From NCBI RefSeq assembly GCF_014196635.1, contig NZ_JACIEB010000001.1:1-64000 (forward strand): a stretch of DNA of 64,000 nt, given 5' to 3'. The DNA is from Sphingobium fontiphilum. GTDB taxonomy: Bacteria > Pseudomonadota > Alphaproteobacteria > Sphingomonadales > Sphingomonadaceae. The position numbers and the translations under genes were made by a program. The notes beneath the pieces are model-generated. The model was not told where the DNA came from, made no database searches, and saw only the letters and a list, made by a program, of their open reading frames with translations. Every line of letters starts with the position of its first letter. Position 1 is the stretch's first letter. Below are positions 39,816 through 49,456 of the stretch, one piece after another.

Positions 39816-41561
39816 ATGCCTGTGGCTTCGCGACTTTTCCATTCAGTCATACCCGTCGACCGGGGGCAGGGGCTGGCGAGGCGCGCGCGCTTCGTGGTGA
39901 CTGGGGCAAGCGCCGCATTGCTGCTGCTGGCGATGGTCGTGCTGGGCGGGACGATGGCAAGCCAGATCGGGCTTGCCCGGCTGGTCGACAACAGGCTGGG
40001 GCCGGTGGGCGCATTGCAGGCGGCGACCGACCATTATGGCCAGGCGCTGGCCATCGCCAACAAGGTGAACAGCGGCAACATGACCGCACCGGGCGGGGCA
40101 AGCGCGCTTGAATCCCTGCGCGCACAGATCGGCGCCGACTGGCGCGCGCTGGACGGCCATGTGCCGACCGAAGCGGGCGGAATCGCCTGGCAGGCGCTGT
40201 CCGATGAGCGCAGCCGGGCCGATGAGGCGCTTGGACGGCTGATGCGGCTGCTGGCGGCGGATGATCGCGACGGGCTCGACTTCTTTCTGGCCGGGACGTT
40301 CAACACCCATGTCGATCCGCTGCTGAATATGGCGCGTGGATATACCGCGGGATTGCGCGAACTGGCCGATCGGGAAGAGCGCATTTTGGGCATCGTCACA
40401 TTTGCGGTTCAGGCGGTCACGGTGCTGGCGCTGCTGGCTGGCTTTGGCGCGGGCATATTGCTTTTGCGGGCTGCACGGCGGCATATGCTCGAACCGCTGG
40501 TTGATATCGCCCGAGCGACGGGGAAGGAAAATGACGCCGCCGCCCCGGTTCCCCATTGCGAGAGACTTGACGAAATAGGCGACATTGCGCGCGCCATCGC
40601 GGCGGCGCGCGAGCGCGACGAACAGGCGCGGGCTTTCCAGCGCGCCCAGCACGCGGCCGAAGCCGCGCTTCATGCGCGCGAACTGGCCATCGCGCAGGCG
40701 GCCGAGCGGCGGGCGCAGGCGCTGGATCGGCTGTTTGAACAATTTGGCGCAGGCCTCGCCGATCTGGTGTCGGGAATGGTGGGCGCCGCCCGAACCATGC
40801 GCGCCATGGCCGATAATATGCGCGCCGCATCGGGCGCTTCGGAGCAAATGGCTGGCGACGCCACCGGAACAGTGCAGGCAATCGCGCTGACGATGACCCA
40901 GATCGAACAGGAGGCGTCGATCATGCTCGCCATGGTGGCCGACGTCGAGGCCACGATCCGGTCGGCGCGGACCCGGGCGGTCGATGTCCATGCGCAGAGT
41001 CAGCGCAACCGCGCCCATGCCGACGGGTTGCGCCATTTGGTGAAGGACATTTTCGGCACGCTCGACCTTATCACCGCCATTGCCTCGCAAACCAACATGC
41101 TGGCGCTTAACGCCGCCATCGAAGCGAACCGGGCGGGCGAGGCGGGTCGGGGCTTCGCCGTGGTCGCCATGGAGGTCAAGGCGCTGGCTGCGCAGACGCG
41201 CAGCGCGGCTGAGGAAGTTGGCGCGCAGTTGCAGCGGATCAGCGCGACCAGCGACGATATGCGGATCAGCGTGGCGCTGGTGGAGGAAATGGCTGCGGAT
41301 GCGGAGCGCGATGCTGCCGTGATGAGCCACGCGGTAACGACGCAGACGGGAGCGAGCCGGGAAATCGTGGCTGCGCTGGGGCAGGCGCGCAATGGTTCCC
41401 GCACGGCGGTTGAAGGAATGTTGAACCTCAAGGGGCAGGCGCATGACGTGTTGAGCGTCGCTCAGGGGCTGCTCGCCACATCCGACGACATTGCGCGCAA
41501 GGCCGATCGGTTGCGCGACGAGTTCACGCGCCTTGCCGACGAGGTCAGGCAGGCTGCCTGA
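39816..41561 (+). CDS. Methyl-accepting chemotaxis protein
   Basis: About 581 residues. TM1 is at about 30-50 ([15 protein letters not shown]), a periplasmic helical sensor follows, and TM2 is [20 protein letters not shown] (about 193-212). A HAMP-like region comes next. The cytoplasmic hairpin contains the conserved tip [19 protein letters not shown] and [20 protein letters not shown]. The start at 39816 has GGAAG five bases upstream. No che or flagellar genes are nearby, so it is an orphan receptor. Confidence 0.92.
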   Translation: MPVASRLFHSVIPVDRGQGLARRARFVVTGASAALLLLAMVVLGGTMASQIGLARLVDNRLGPVGALQAATDHYGQALAIANKVNSGNMTAPGGASALESLRAQIGADWRALDGHVPTEAGGIAWQALSDERSRADEALGRLMRLLAADDRDGLDFFLAGTFNTHVDPLLNMARGYTAGLRELADREERILGIVTFAVQAVTVLALLAGFGAGILLLRAARRHMLEPLVDIARATGKENDAAAPVPHCERLDEIGDIARAIAAARERDEQARAFQRAQHAAEAALHARELAIAQAAERRAQALDRLFEQFGAGLADLVSGMVGAARTMRAMADNMRAASGASEQMAGDATGTVQAIALTMTQIEQEASIMLAMVADVEATIRSARTRAVDVHAQSQRNRAHADGLRHLVKDIFGTLDLITAIASQTNMLALNAAIEANRAGEAGRGFAVVAMEVKALAAQTRSAAEEVGAQLQRISATSDDMRISVALVEEMAADAERDAAVMSHAVTTQTGASREIVAALGQARNGSRTAVEGMLNLKGQAHDVLSVAQGLLATSDDIARKADRLRDEFTRLADEVRQAA

Positions 41562-41577
41562 AACCAGTCGCGACCGT

Positions 41578-43131
41578 TCATTCGTCGACGGTGAGTCGCC
41601 CTTTCTGGCAGCGGTGGACCAGTCGCTCATTGGGCGGACCATTGAGAAGGGCGCGCAGATCGCTCTCCAGCGTGGCGAGGACAGTGCGTTTGTCGGCGTC
41701 CGCGAAGCATCCCTTGACCTGCGCCTTTTCCACCAGCGCGCGCGCTTTCGCCATGGTGTCAGGGTCGGGCAGCCAGCGGCGGACGACTAACTGGCCGCTC
41801 GCCGGATCGAAAATCTGTTCCGCGACGAAATTGGCGTCGTTGGGCGCCAGCGTCCGCCGCCAGCGGCTGCCTTCGCTCAGGAATTGCGTATCGCGATTGA
41901 CGCAGCCGCCATCCTGCCAGTTGAAGGGGCGGTCGATGGGCTGAGAGACGGTGACACGGCTGCGGTTGAGATCGATGCGACAGACATTGTCGCCCGCCCA
42001 GGCATAGGCGTTGTTGCTGGTCGATCCAGTGTCGATGGGCGCGTCGATGCGGGCTTCCAGATCCGAAAAGCCGGGGCGCAGCAGGAAGAGGAGCAGCGCC
42101 CCCAGCAACAGCGCGCCGCCGCCGCCCAGCCACCAGATCGCCTGCTTCTCCTTGCCCTGCGTATAAAACAGTCCGCCCGCGCCTATGCCCAGCACCGCCA
42201 GCGCCAGCAGCGCCGCCGACCCCGCCATGAAATTTTCGCGCGCGGCGATGATGTCGCGCTCCGCCTGATCGCGGGCCTTCTGCATCGCGTCGCGCTGCTG
42301 CTCGGCATGGGCGCGCTCGCTTTGTTCGGTCCGGTCGCGGTCGCCCTGATCCAGAGCCGCCGCCGCTGCTTCGGCCTCCGCCATGGACCGGCAGGGGACG
42401 ATGGTGTGCGTCGCCGATACCCCGGCCTGCCGCAGGAAGGACGAAATTTCGCGCCAGGACACGGCAAAGCCGAATTCGGCGTCGTTGCCGTCGGATACCG
42501 AGCCAAAGCTGTTCACGCCAAGCACCCGGCCGCATTCGTCGACCAGCGGCCCGCCGCTGTTCCCCGCAGCCAGCGGCGCCGTGTGCAAGATCGTGTCGAA
42601 GCTGCGGGTCGAGCGGCCCGAGGAGACGGTGCCGTTGGTCTTTACCGTGCCCATCGGCTCGATCATCTGCTGAAGGCTGAGCCCCTGCGCCCGGTCGACC
42701 GTGCCAGGATAGCCGATAGCGGTCACCGACTGGCCATCGCCGAGCGCCCCGGCGTAAAAGGTGCTGACCGGCAGGCTGCCTTCCTCCAGCTGAATGAGCG
42801 CCAGATCGTTGCCGGGCGAATAGGCGACGACCCGTCCCCCATAGCTTTTGCGCCCTTCCGACGGGATGACGCCGATGACCAGATTTTTCTCTGATCGGGT
42901 CAGTTCGACGACATGCGCGTTGGTAAGCACCTTGTCGGGGGCAACCGCAAGGCCGCTGCCATGGCCAACGAAATAGGCGTCGCCGCCATCCGTTGCGACC
43001 AGAACGACGCGCACCACGCCGCGCGCGGCGGCGGCGATGTCCTGCTGGTCCGCGCGCGCCGGCGCGGCGAGCAGGGCAAGGGAGCAAAGGGCGAGGAGGG
43101 GACGCAGGAGCCTGAACATGGATGAGCGCAT
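41578..43131 (-). CDS. Trypsin-like serine protease with membrane-spanning C-terminal region
   Basis: About 517 residues. A signal peptide (ending APARA, about 27) precedes a trypsin-like domain with triad His73 (TNAHVV), Asp109 (GNDLALIQ) and Ser192 (AAGNSGGPL). A charged Ala/Glu/Arg coiled coil follows (about 262-312). Two hydrophobic helices come next (SAALLALAVLGIGAGGLFY and LGGGGALLLGALLLFLL), then an unrecognised C-terminal domain with three Cys. No PDZ domain is seen, so it is not a standard DegP/HtrA. The start could also be the ATG at 43119. It converges on the chemoreceptor gene. Confidence 0.8.
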   Translation of the reverse strand: MRSSMFRLLRPLLALCSLALLAAPARADQQDIAAAARGVVRVVLVATDGGDAYFVGHGSGLAVAPDKVLTNAHVVELTRSEKNLVIGVIPSEGRKSYGGRVVAYSPGNDLALIQLEEGSLPVSTFYAGALGDGQSVTAIGYPGTVDRAQGLSLQQMIEPMGTVKTNGTVSSGRSTRSFDTILHTAPLAAGNSGGPLVDECGRVLGVNSFGSVSDGNDAEFGFAVSWREISSFLRQAGVSATHTIVPCRSMAEAEAAAAALDQGDRDRTEQSERAHAEQQRDAMQKARDQAERDIIAARENFMAGSAALLALAVLGIGAGGLFYTQGKEKQAIWWLGGGGALLLGALLLFLLRPGFSDLEARIDAPIDTGSTSNNAYAWAGDNVCRIDLNRSRVTVSQPIDRPFNWQDGGCVNRDTQFLSEGSRWRRTLAPNDANFVAEQIFDPASGQLVVRRWLPDPDTMAKARALVEKAQVKGCFADADKRTVLATLESDLRALLNGPPNERLVHRCQKGRLTVDE

Positions 43132-43174
43132 ACATATGCGAAGCGTAGGGCAGGGCAATGCGGAAAAAGACTTA

Positions 43175-43327
43175 GAGCCTGTCTCGAAATGCGCGGGAGA
43201 GCGCATTTCGGATGCGGCACCGGCTCTCACCCCCACCCGACCGCCCACAAAGTGTATCCTGGATGGGAGGTCGGGTGGGGGTGAGGGCCGGTGCGGATGC
43301 GCGACAAGCGCATTTCGAGACAAACTC
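43175..43327. mobile_element. 153-bp palindromic MITE, IS5-like ends, flanked by TTA duplications
   Basis: The ends GAGCCTGTCTCGAAATGCGC (left) and GAGTTTGTCTCGAAATGCGC (right, inverted) are near-perfect terminal inverted repeats. TTA occurs directly outside both ends (43172-43174 and 43328-43330), as expected for a three-base target duplication of IS5-like elements. The inner arms also pair (CACCGGC-CTCACCCCCACCC), making nearly the whole element a fold-back. No ORF is inside. Confidence 0.85.
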
Positions 43328-43392
43328 TTAGAAATTACTTTGAAAGCAAGGCGCGGGAGGCATGGTCAGGGAAGGGCGGCTAGGTCATATCC

Positions 43393-44457
43393 ATGAACAG
43401 CATGACCAGCCCGTTGCTCCCTGTCGAAACAATGCCTCCGCCCGATGATTGCTGGGCGGCGTTCCTGCGCCGCGACCGGGCGATGGACGGGCGGTTCGTG
43501 GGCGCCGTCACCAGCACCGGCATCTATTGCCGCCCGTCCTGCGCGGCGCGGCATCCAAAGCGAAAGAATATGCGCTTCTATCCCGATCCGGCGGCGGCGC
43601 AGGCGGCGGGTTTTCGCGCCTGCCTGCGCTGTCGCCCGGATGAGGTGGCGCGCGACGTGCGCGCGGTGAGCGAGGCTCTGACGCTGATCGAGGCGGCTGA
43701 CGCGCCACTCTCGCTGGAGCAGGTGGCGGCCCATGCGGGCTATGCCCCGCATCATTTCCATCGCCTGTTCAAGCGGGCGACGGGCATGACCCCGGCGGCC
43801 TATGCCCGGTCGCTAAGGGCCGGGCGTCTGGCCGCCGCCCTGGAAGGAGACGAAAGCGTGACAGACGCGATCTACGCCGCTGGCTATAACGCGCCCAGCC
43901 GCGCCTATGCCGACGCGGCAACGCATATGGGCATGACACCCAGCGCCTGGAAGGATGGCGGGCGCGGCGTTACCATCCGCCATGCGGTGATGCCGACCGC
44001 GCTGGGGCCCATGCTGGTCGCGGCGACCGACAGGGGGCTGGTCCGCATCAGCTTCGACGAGGATGAGGGCGAATTGCGCCGCCGCTTCCCCCATGCCGAC
44101 ATTGTGGCGGGCGATGATGATTTTCTGGCCCTCGCCCGGCGTGTGGCGGCATTGACTGACGACCCTGTCGGTGGGGACGCGGCTCTGCCCATGGATGTGG
44201 CGGGCACCGCGTTTCAGCAGGCGGTTTGGGCCGCGCTGAGGGCCATCCCGGCGGGGGAAACCCGCACCTACAAACAGGTGGCTGCCGCCATCGGTCGCCC
44301 CGAAGCGGTGCGGGCGACAGGCACGGCGTGTGGCGACAACAATCTCGCCGTCCTTATCCCCTGCCATCGGGTCTTGCGCAGCGACGGCGGGCTGGGCGGT
44401 TATGCCTATGGGCTCAACCGCAAGAAGGCGCTGCTGGAGCGGGAAATGGACCGATAA
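43393..44457 (+). CDS. ada: Bifunctional Ada: DNA-methylphosphotriester/O6-methylguanine methyltransferase and activator
   Basis: 354 residues. The N-terminal Ada zinc domain has Cys46, Cys50, Cys77 and Cys80 (CRPSCAARHP...ACLRC). The AraC-type HTH domain follows at about 90-180 (LEQVAAHAGYAPHHFHRLFK). The methyltransferase domain has FQQAVWAALRAIPAGETRTY and the acceptor Cys324 in LIPCHRVLRSDGG. Ada repairs alkylated DNA and, when methylated on its N-terminal Cys, activates alkylation response genes. The mini-transposon ends 65 bases before the start codon, so it may affect the promoter. Confidence 0.96.
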   Translation: MNSMTSPLLPVETMPPPDDCWAAFLRRDRAMDGRFVGAVTSTGIYCRPSCAARHPKRKNMRFYPDPAAAQAAGFRACLRCRPDEVARDVRAVSEALTLIEAADAPLSLEQVAAHAGYAPHHFHRLFKRATGMTPAAYARSLRAGRLAAALEGDESVTDAIYAAGYNAPSRAYADAATHMGMTPSAWKDGGRGVTIRHAVMPTALGPMLVAATDRGLVRISFDEDEGELRRRFPHADIVAGDDDFLALARRVAALTDDPVGGDAALPMDVAGTAFQQAVWAALRAIPAGETRTYKQVAAAIGRPEAVRATGTACGDNNLAVLIPCHRVLRSDGGLGGYAYGLNRKKALLEREMDR

Positions 44458-44533
44458 GGATCAAATTTTGTCTTTGAAATGACGCGCCGTGGCGTCATCG
44501 TCCCACCCTGACATGGGGGTTTTCAGGGGCAAT

Positions 44534-46072
44534 ATGCGGTTCATGGTGAATATCGCTGCCGGCTTGACGGCAATGCTGTTGGCCGGCGGCGAAGCGCGGG
44601 CGGAATGGTGGAAGGCGCAGAGCCGACACTTCACCGTCTACAGCGAAGGCAGGGATGAAACCTTGCGCGGCTTTGCCGAGCGGCTGGAGAAGTTCGATTT
44701 CCTGCTGCGCACGATCACCGGCATTGATGAAACGCGGCAGGGCAGCCCTGTGCAGGTGTTCATGCTGTCGAGTGAGGACAAGGTCAGGAAACTGATCGGC
44801 GACCGCAATGTCGCTGGCTTCTACAGCACGTCCGATCGCATCGCCTTTGCCGTGCTGTCGCGCAACCGGAAGACAAGCGAATTCGATCTGGGCGCCGAAG
44901 AGGTGTTGTTCCACGAATATACCCACCATTTCATGCTGCACTATTTCCCCGCCGCCTATCCCGCCTGGTATGTCGAGGGATTTGCGGAATTTTTCTCGGT
45001 CGTGAAATTCCCGAAGGATGGCAGCATCCAGTTCGGCTTCGTTCCGATGGCGCGCGCGCCGGGGCTGGTGCTGGGGTCGCCCTATCCGGTCAAGAACCTG
45101 TTCGCACGGAATGCCGATGGGCTCAGCCTGGCCGATGGCGACCGCTATTATGGCACCGCCTGGCTGCTCACCCACTATTATCAGTATAACACGGGCGAGC
45201 GGCACAAGGAGATGTCCCGCTATCTGGGCGACGTGGCGAAGGGCGTGCCGGACATGAACCCCGACAGCTATTTTGCGGGCGGCCTCGACGGGTTGGAAAA
45301 AGACCTCAAGGCCTATATGCGCTCACGCCTTACCGGCTCGATCCTGAAGATTTCAAAAGCGGAACCGATCACCATCACGCCGGTTGATCCGGCGCGCGGC
45401 GCGGTGATCGAGGATGAATTGCGGGTGATCAACGGGCGCAAGACCATGGATGTTGCCGATCTGGCGGCGTCCCTGCGCGCGACGGCGGGCAAATATCCCG
45501 ACAGCGCCCATGTCCGCGCGCTTCTGGCCGAGGCGGAATGGGATGCGGAACAGAAGGACACCGCGCTGGCCGATGCGGATGCGGCCATCGCGCTCGACCC
45601 GCAAAACGCGCGCGCGCATGCGATCCGCGCGCAGGTGCTGCTGGAGCGCGCCCATGACAGCGACAAGCCGGAGGACTGGAAGGCGGCGCTGTCCGCCATC
45701 GTCAAGGCGAACCGGGCGGACACCGAGGATCCGGTGCCGCTGGCGCTCTTCTATCGCTATCACGCCATGCGCGGCGGCAAGATGCCCGACCTTGGCTATG
45801 ACGGGCTTTACAAGGCTTACACATTGCTGCCGCAAAGTTCGACCTACCGCATGAACCTGGCGCGGGCGATGGCGATACGCGGCGAATATCGATCAGCCTC
45901 GATCCTGCTCGACCCTATCGCCTATTCCCCCCACGGATCGGAATTGCGGGACTATGCCCTGAAGATGAAAGCCCGCCTGGACGAACGCGCCGCGAAAAAG
46001 GCCGCAGGCGGCAATGTCGAGGACGAGGGCGAAGACATTGTCGGCGATGGCCCGGAGGAGGCGGAGGAATAG
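44534..46072 (+). CDS. Exported gluzincin-like metallopeptidase with TPR repeats
   Basis: 512 residues. A signal peptide (about 1-23) is followed by a domain with HEYTHH (HExxH at 127-131) and YVEGFAEFF, whose Glu148 or Glu152 is the likely third zinc ligand. SRHFTVYSEG at the N terminus is typical of DUF1570-like proteins. The second half has TPR units (ALADADAAIALDPQNARAHA) and an acidic tail. Start 44534 has AGGGGC upstream. Substrate and location (periplasm or surface) are inferred only. It follows ada by 76 bases. Confidence 0.75.
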   Translation: MRFMVNIAAGLTAMLLAGGEARAEWWKAQSRHFTVYSEGRDETLRGFAERLEKFDFLLRTITGIDETRQGSPVQVFMLSSEDKVRKLIGDRNVAGFYSTSDRIAFAVLSRNRKTSEFDLGAEEVLFHEYTHHFMLHYFPAAYPAWYVEGFAEFFSVVKFPKDGSIQFGFVPMARAPGLVLGSPYPVKNLFARNADGLSLADGDRYYGTAWLLTHYYQYNTGERHKEMSRYLGDVAKGVPDMNPDSYFAGGLDGLEKDLKAYMRSRLTGSILKISKAEPITITPVDPARGAVIEDELRVINGRKTMDVADLAASLRATAGKYPDSAHVRALLAEAEWDAEQKDTALADADAAIALDPQNARAHAIRAQVLLERAHDSDKPEDWKAALSAIVKANRADTEDPVPLALFYRYHAMRGGKMPDLGYDGLYKAYTLLPQSSTYRMNLARAMAIRGEYRSASILLDPIAYSPHGSELRDYALKMKARLDERAAKKAAGGNVEDEGEDIVGDGPEEAEE

Positions 46073-46352
46073 CGGCCCTCCTCGCGCCAAGCGTGAGACG
46101 ATGCGCGGATGGCGGGGAAGGGGTGGGGAACTGTCGCCAATCTGCCCCTCTCCCCTTGGGGAGAGGGCTGCGGAGACTTGGCGGCTTGCTGTCGAGTCGT
46201 AGCTGGGTGAGGGGGTGGCAAGCTTGCCGACGCAGGCTATCGTTGCGCCAATCCCCCTCATCCAACTCCGCCTAACCGCTGCGCGGTAAGGCTCCATATC
46301 CTTCTCCCTCCAAGGGAGAAGGAATGTCTTACTTTGGTCGAAACCAGACCCT
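46073..46352. repeat. Intergenic region with C/G-rich palindromic repeats
   Basis: Two hairpins, CCCTCTCCCC TT GGGGAGAGGG (46146-46167) and CCTTCTCCCTCCAAGGGAGAAGG-type (46300-46322), bracket about 130 bases. Between them lie a perfect GGCAAGCTTGCC palindrome and CCGCTGCGCGG. The hairpins share the core of the repeats in valS and in the atpD-atpC spacer. No gene is seen. The region separates two convergent genes. Confidence 0.8.
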
Positions 46353-47039
46353 TCACTCAAACCGGCGGTCACCCGCACCCAGATGCCCCATGATCGCCCC
46401 GACCCACAGGTCAGCGCCCTTTTCCGGGTGAATATGGTGGTCGCCGGGTTCGACATGTTTGAGGTCCTCGCGGAACAGTCCGGTGGCGGGGTCCATCATC
46501 AGCGCGGCGATGTCGAGGAAGGTTATGCCGCGTTCCCCGCACCCTTCGGCAAGGCGGCGGTTATAGTCCAGGGTCAGGTCGGTGCGTTGTCGCTGGCTCG
46601 CCTTCACCTCCTGCCGCAGCACATGGACTTCGCCCAGGACGGCGGGATCGTCGCCGATCGTGGGCAGGGTGGCGGCGGTGACGATCTGTCGCGCATATCC
46701 GGCCGCCTGCATTTGCGACAGGAAATCGAGATAGGCCGTGAGCGATGCGTCAAGCTGTTGCTGAACGGATTCGCCATAGCGTTGCGCCCGCACCCAGATG
46801 ACGAAGCCGCAATCGACCTCTCCCAGTTGATAGACGGGGATGGTGTCGGGCTGAAAAGGGAGCAATTCCTTGCGAAAGCGCAGCAGCGCCTGCGTCTTCG
46901 ACGTGGGGTGGCGCAGGCCCACCGCCGTCGCCCCGGCGACAAGCAGCACCCGCGCATCATAGCCGGTGAAGCGGCCTTCGCTGGCGGGCGCCTTCAGGCA
47001 GGTCACATGGCTGTCGCCCAGGAACAGGATTGTCGTCAT
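46353..47039 (-). CDS. SGNH/GDSL-like hydrolase family protein
   Basis: 228 residues. The N terminus ILFLGDSHVTCL gives the GDSx block with Ser10. The C-terminal PGDHHIHPEKGA gives the Asp-x-x-His type catalytic pair. No signal peptide is present, so it is cytoplasmic or used with a surface-polysaccharide system. Its ATG overlaps the stop of the DUF1289 gene by four bases, indicating translational coupling. The substrate is unknown. Confidence 0.65.
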   Translation of the reverse strand: MTTILFLGDSHVTCLKAPASEGRFTGYDARVLLVAGATAVGLRHPTSKTQALLRFRKELLPFQPDTIPVYQLGEVDCGFVIWVRAQRYGESVQQQLDASLTAYLDFLSQMQAAGYARQIVTAATLPTIGDDPAVLGEVHVLRQEVKASQRQRTDLTLDYNRRLAEGCGERGITFLDIAALMMDPATGLFREDLKHVEPGDHHIHPEKGADLWVGAIMGHLGAGDRRFE

Positions 47040-47245
47040 CGGCGCTCATTCTCCCCGCCCTGATCCTGGCCGGCGGGCCGTGCCTGCGCAACGCCGTCCT
47101 GTCCCGCCAGCCGCGCCATGACGGCGGCGCGCTGGTCGTCGGTTATGCTGCGCCAGTGGACGATTTCGTCGATGGTGCGGCCGCATCCTGTGCAACGGGC
47201 GCGCGCCGCATCGAGCGCGCAAAGGTTGCGGCAGGGGCTCTGCAT
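47036..47245 (-). CDS. DUF1289 small cysteine-rich protein
   Basis: 69 residues. SPCRNLCALDAARARCTGCG followed by RTIDEIVHWRSITDDQRAAV matches DUF1289, with four Cys that probably bind metal. The function is unknown. The start ATG shares one base with the priA stop (TGATG), and its own stop overlaps the next gene. Confidence 0.85.
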   Translation of the reverse strand: MQSPCRNLCALDAARARCTGCGRTIDEIVHWRSITDDQRAAVMARLAGQDGVAQARPAGQDQGGENERR

Positions 47246-49416
47246 CACATGAAGCTGTAGGGATCGATGTCGACGCTGACCCGCGTGCCCGATTTCCACA
47301 CCAGATCAGCGAGCCATTGGCGGATGATGTCCTGCACGTCGATGGCGCGGGTGGCGTGGACCAGCAGGCGGTGGCGGTGCCGCCCGCGCAGCACGGCCAG
47401 CGGCGCGGGGGCGGGGCCATAGACGCGCAGCCCCTCCATCACCGGGGCGGACTTGCCGATCAGCCGGGCGGTGGCGGCGGCTTCTTCCGCATCCTCGCTG
47501 GAAATCACGATGGCGGCGAAACGGCCGAAAGGCGGGGCGTTGGCGCGGCGGCGGCTTTCGGTTTCGGCGGCGTAGAAACGCTCGGCGTCGCCGTCGACCA
47601 GCGCCTCGATGACGCCCGCTTCGGGCATTCGCGTCTGGATATAGACATGGCCCGGCTTTTCGCCGCGCCCGGCGCGCCCGGCCACCTGCATGATTTGCTG
47701 GAAGGTGCGCTCGGCCGCGCGCAGGTCGCCGCCCTCCAGCCCCAGGTCGGCGTCAATCACGCCCACCAGCGTCAGATTGGGGAAATGATAGCCCTTGGTC
47801 ACGAGCTGGGTGCCGATGATGATGTCGACATCCCCGGCCTCGACCGACTTCACGAACTCGGCGGCTTTCGCGGGCGACCAGAGCGTGTCGGAGGTGACGA
47901 TGGCGGTGCGCGCGTCGGGCCACAGCGCCTTCACCTCGTCCGCGATCCGCTCGACGCCCGGGCCGCAGGCGACCAGTGCGTCCTCCTCCTTGCATTCCGG
48001 GCAGAAACGCGGCGTCGGGATCACATGGCCGCAATGGTGGCAGGCCAGCCGATGAGTCAGCCTATGTTCGACCATCCAGGCCGTGCAATTGGGGCATTGG
48101 AAACGATAGCCGCAATGGCGGCACAAGGTGAGCGGCGCATAGCCGCGCCGGTTGAGGAAGAGCAGCGACTGTTCGCCGCGCGCCATCGTCTCGTCGATCG
48201 CCTGCACCAGCGGCGGCGCGATCCAGCGGCCGCGTTCGGGCGGATCGGTGAGCAGGTTGATGCCGGTAATGGCGGGCATCTGGGCCCCGCCGAAACGGGC
48301 CGGCAGGCGGATTTCGCGGTATCGGCCCAGTTCGACCTGATGGCGCGTCTCTATGGCGGGCGTGGCCGACGCCAGGATGACCGGGAATTTCTCGATCAGC
48401 CCGCGCATCACCGCCACGTCGCGGGCATGATAATGGACGCCATCCTCCTGCTTGAAACTCGCCTCATGCGCTTCGTCGACGATGATGAGGCCAAGGTTCG
48501 GATAGGGAAGGAACAGGGCGGATCGCGCGCCGACCACTACTTTCGCCTGTCCCGCCGCAATGGCGCGCCAGGCGCGCCGCCGCTCGGTCTGGCGCAGGCC
48601 GCTGTGCCAGCTTACGGGGACGCAGCCGAAGCGTTTCTCGAACCGTTCGAGAAAGGGTTCGGTCAGCGCGATTTCGGGCAACAGCACCAGCACCTGCCGC
48701 CCTTCGCGCATAGCCGCCGCTATGGCTTCGAAATAGACTTCGGTCTTGCCCGATCCGGTGACGCCGTCGAGCAGGAAGGGGGCGAAGGCGCGCGCCTCCA
48801 CCGCCGAAACGAACTGCCCGGCGGCGGCGGCCTGTTCATCGGACAGGGCCGGGGGCGCATGGGCCGGATCGGGATCGGGGAAGGGTGTGTCGACGTTCAC
48901 CTCCACCGGCTCAAAGGCGTCGGCCTTCACCAGCCCCCGGATCACCGCGTCGCTGACCCCGCCAATCATCGCCAGCTCGCGGATCAGCCCCTGTCGCTCG
49001 CCGATCCGCTCCATCGCCTGGGTGCGCTGATCGGTCATGCGGTCGGGGAGGCGGCCGGTGGCGCGATATTCGATCACCGTGCGCGCCCCCTCCAGCGCGG
49101 CCATGGACGACAATGTCATGCGCAGCACGGCGGCGGGCGGGGCGAGATAATAGTCCGCCGTCCATTCGATCAGGCGGCGCAGCGTCGCCGGGATCGGCGG
49201 CGCGTCGATCAGGTCGATCAGGTTGCGCAGGCGATTGTCGCCCACCGTCTCCACATCGGGGAAAGCGTCCGCCTCCCAAACGACGCCGATCAGTTGCCGC
49301 GGCCCCAGCGGCGCGACCACGATGCTGCCCGGCTTCGCATCCATGCCGTGCGGCACGCGATAATCGAGCGGGCCAAGGGCGGCATTGAGCAGGAGGACGC
49401 GGGCGCGGGAGGACAT
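47245..49416 (-). CDS. priA: Primosomal protein N' (replication restart helicase PriA)
   Basis: 723 residues. Superfamily 2 helicase motifs are GVTGSGKTEVYFEAI (Walker A), IIVDEAHEASFKQEDGVHYH and LFLNRRGYAPLTLCRHCGYR. The zinc-binding Cys cluster CRHCG, CPNC, CHHCG, CPEC sits inside the helicase core. The N-terminal DNA-binding domain recognises the fork 3' end (LLNAALGPLDYRVPHG). PriA reloads the replisome at collapsed forks. It is the first gene of a coupled three-gene set. Confidence 0.96.
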   Translation of the reverse strand: MSSRARVLLLNAALGPLDYRVPHGMDAKPGSIVVAPLGPRQLIGVVWEADAFPDVETVGDNRLRNLIDLIDAPPIPATLRRLIEWTADYYLAPPAAVLRMTLSSMAALEGARTVIEYRATGRLPDRMTDQRTQAMERIGERQGLIRELAMIGGVSDAVIRGLVKADAFEPVEVNVDTPFPDPDPAHAPPALSDEQAAAAGQFVSAVEARAFAPFLLDGVTGSGKTEVYFEAIAAAMREGRQVLVLLPEIALTEPFLERFEKRFGCVPVSWHSGLRQTERRRAWRAIAAGQAKVVVGARSALFLPYPNLGLIIVDEAHEASFKQEDGVHYHARDVAVMRGLIEKFPVILASATPAIETRHQVELGRYREIRLPARFGGAQMPAITGINLLTDPPERGRWIAPPLVQAIDETMARGEQSLLFLNRRGYAPLTLCRHCGYRFQCPNCTAWMVEHRLTHRLACHHCGHVIPTPRFCPECKEEDALVACGPGVERIADEVKALWPDARTAIVTSDTLWSPAKAAEFVKSVEAGDVDIIIGTQLVTKGYHFPNLTLVGVIDADLGLEGGDLRAAERTFQQIMQVAGRAGRGEKPGHVYIQTRMPEAGVIEALVDGDAERFYAAETESRRRANAPPFGRFAAIVISSEDAEEAAATARLIGKSAPVMEGLRVYGPAPAPLAVLRGRHRHRLLVHATRAIDVQDIIRQWLADLVWKSGTRVSVDIDPYSFM

Positions 49417-49456
49417 GGGTGGTTCCTAGCGCGGACCCGCCGCCGCGCAAACAGCG

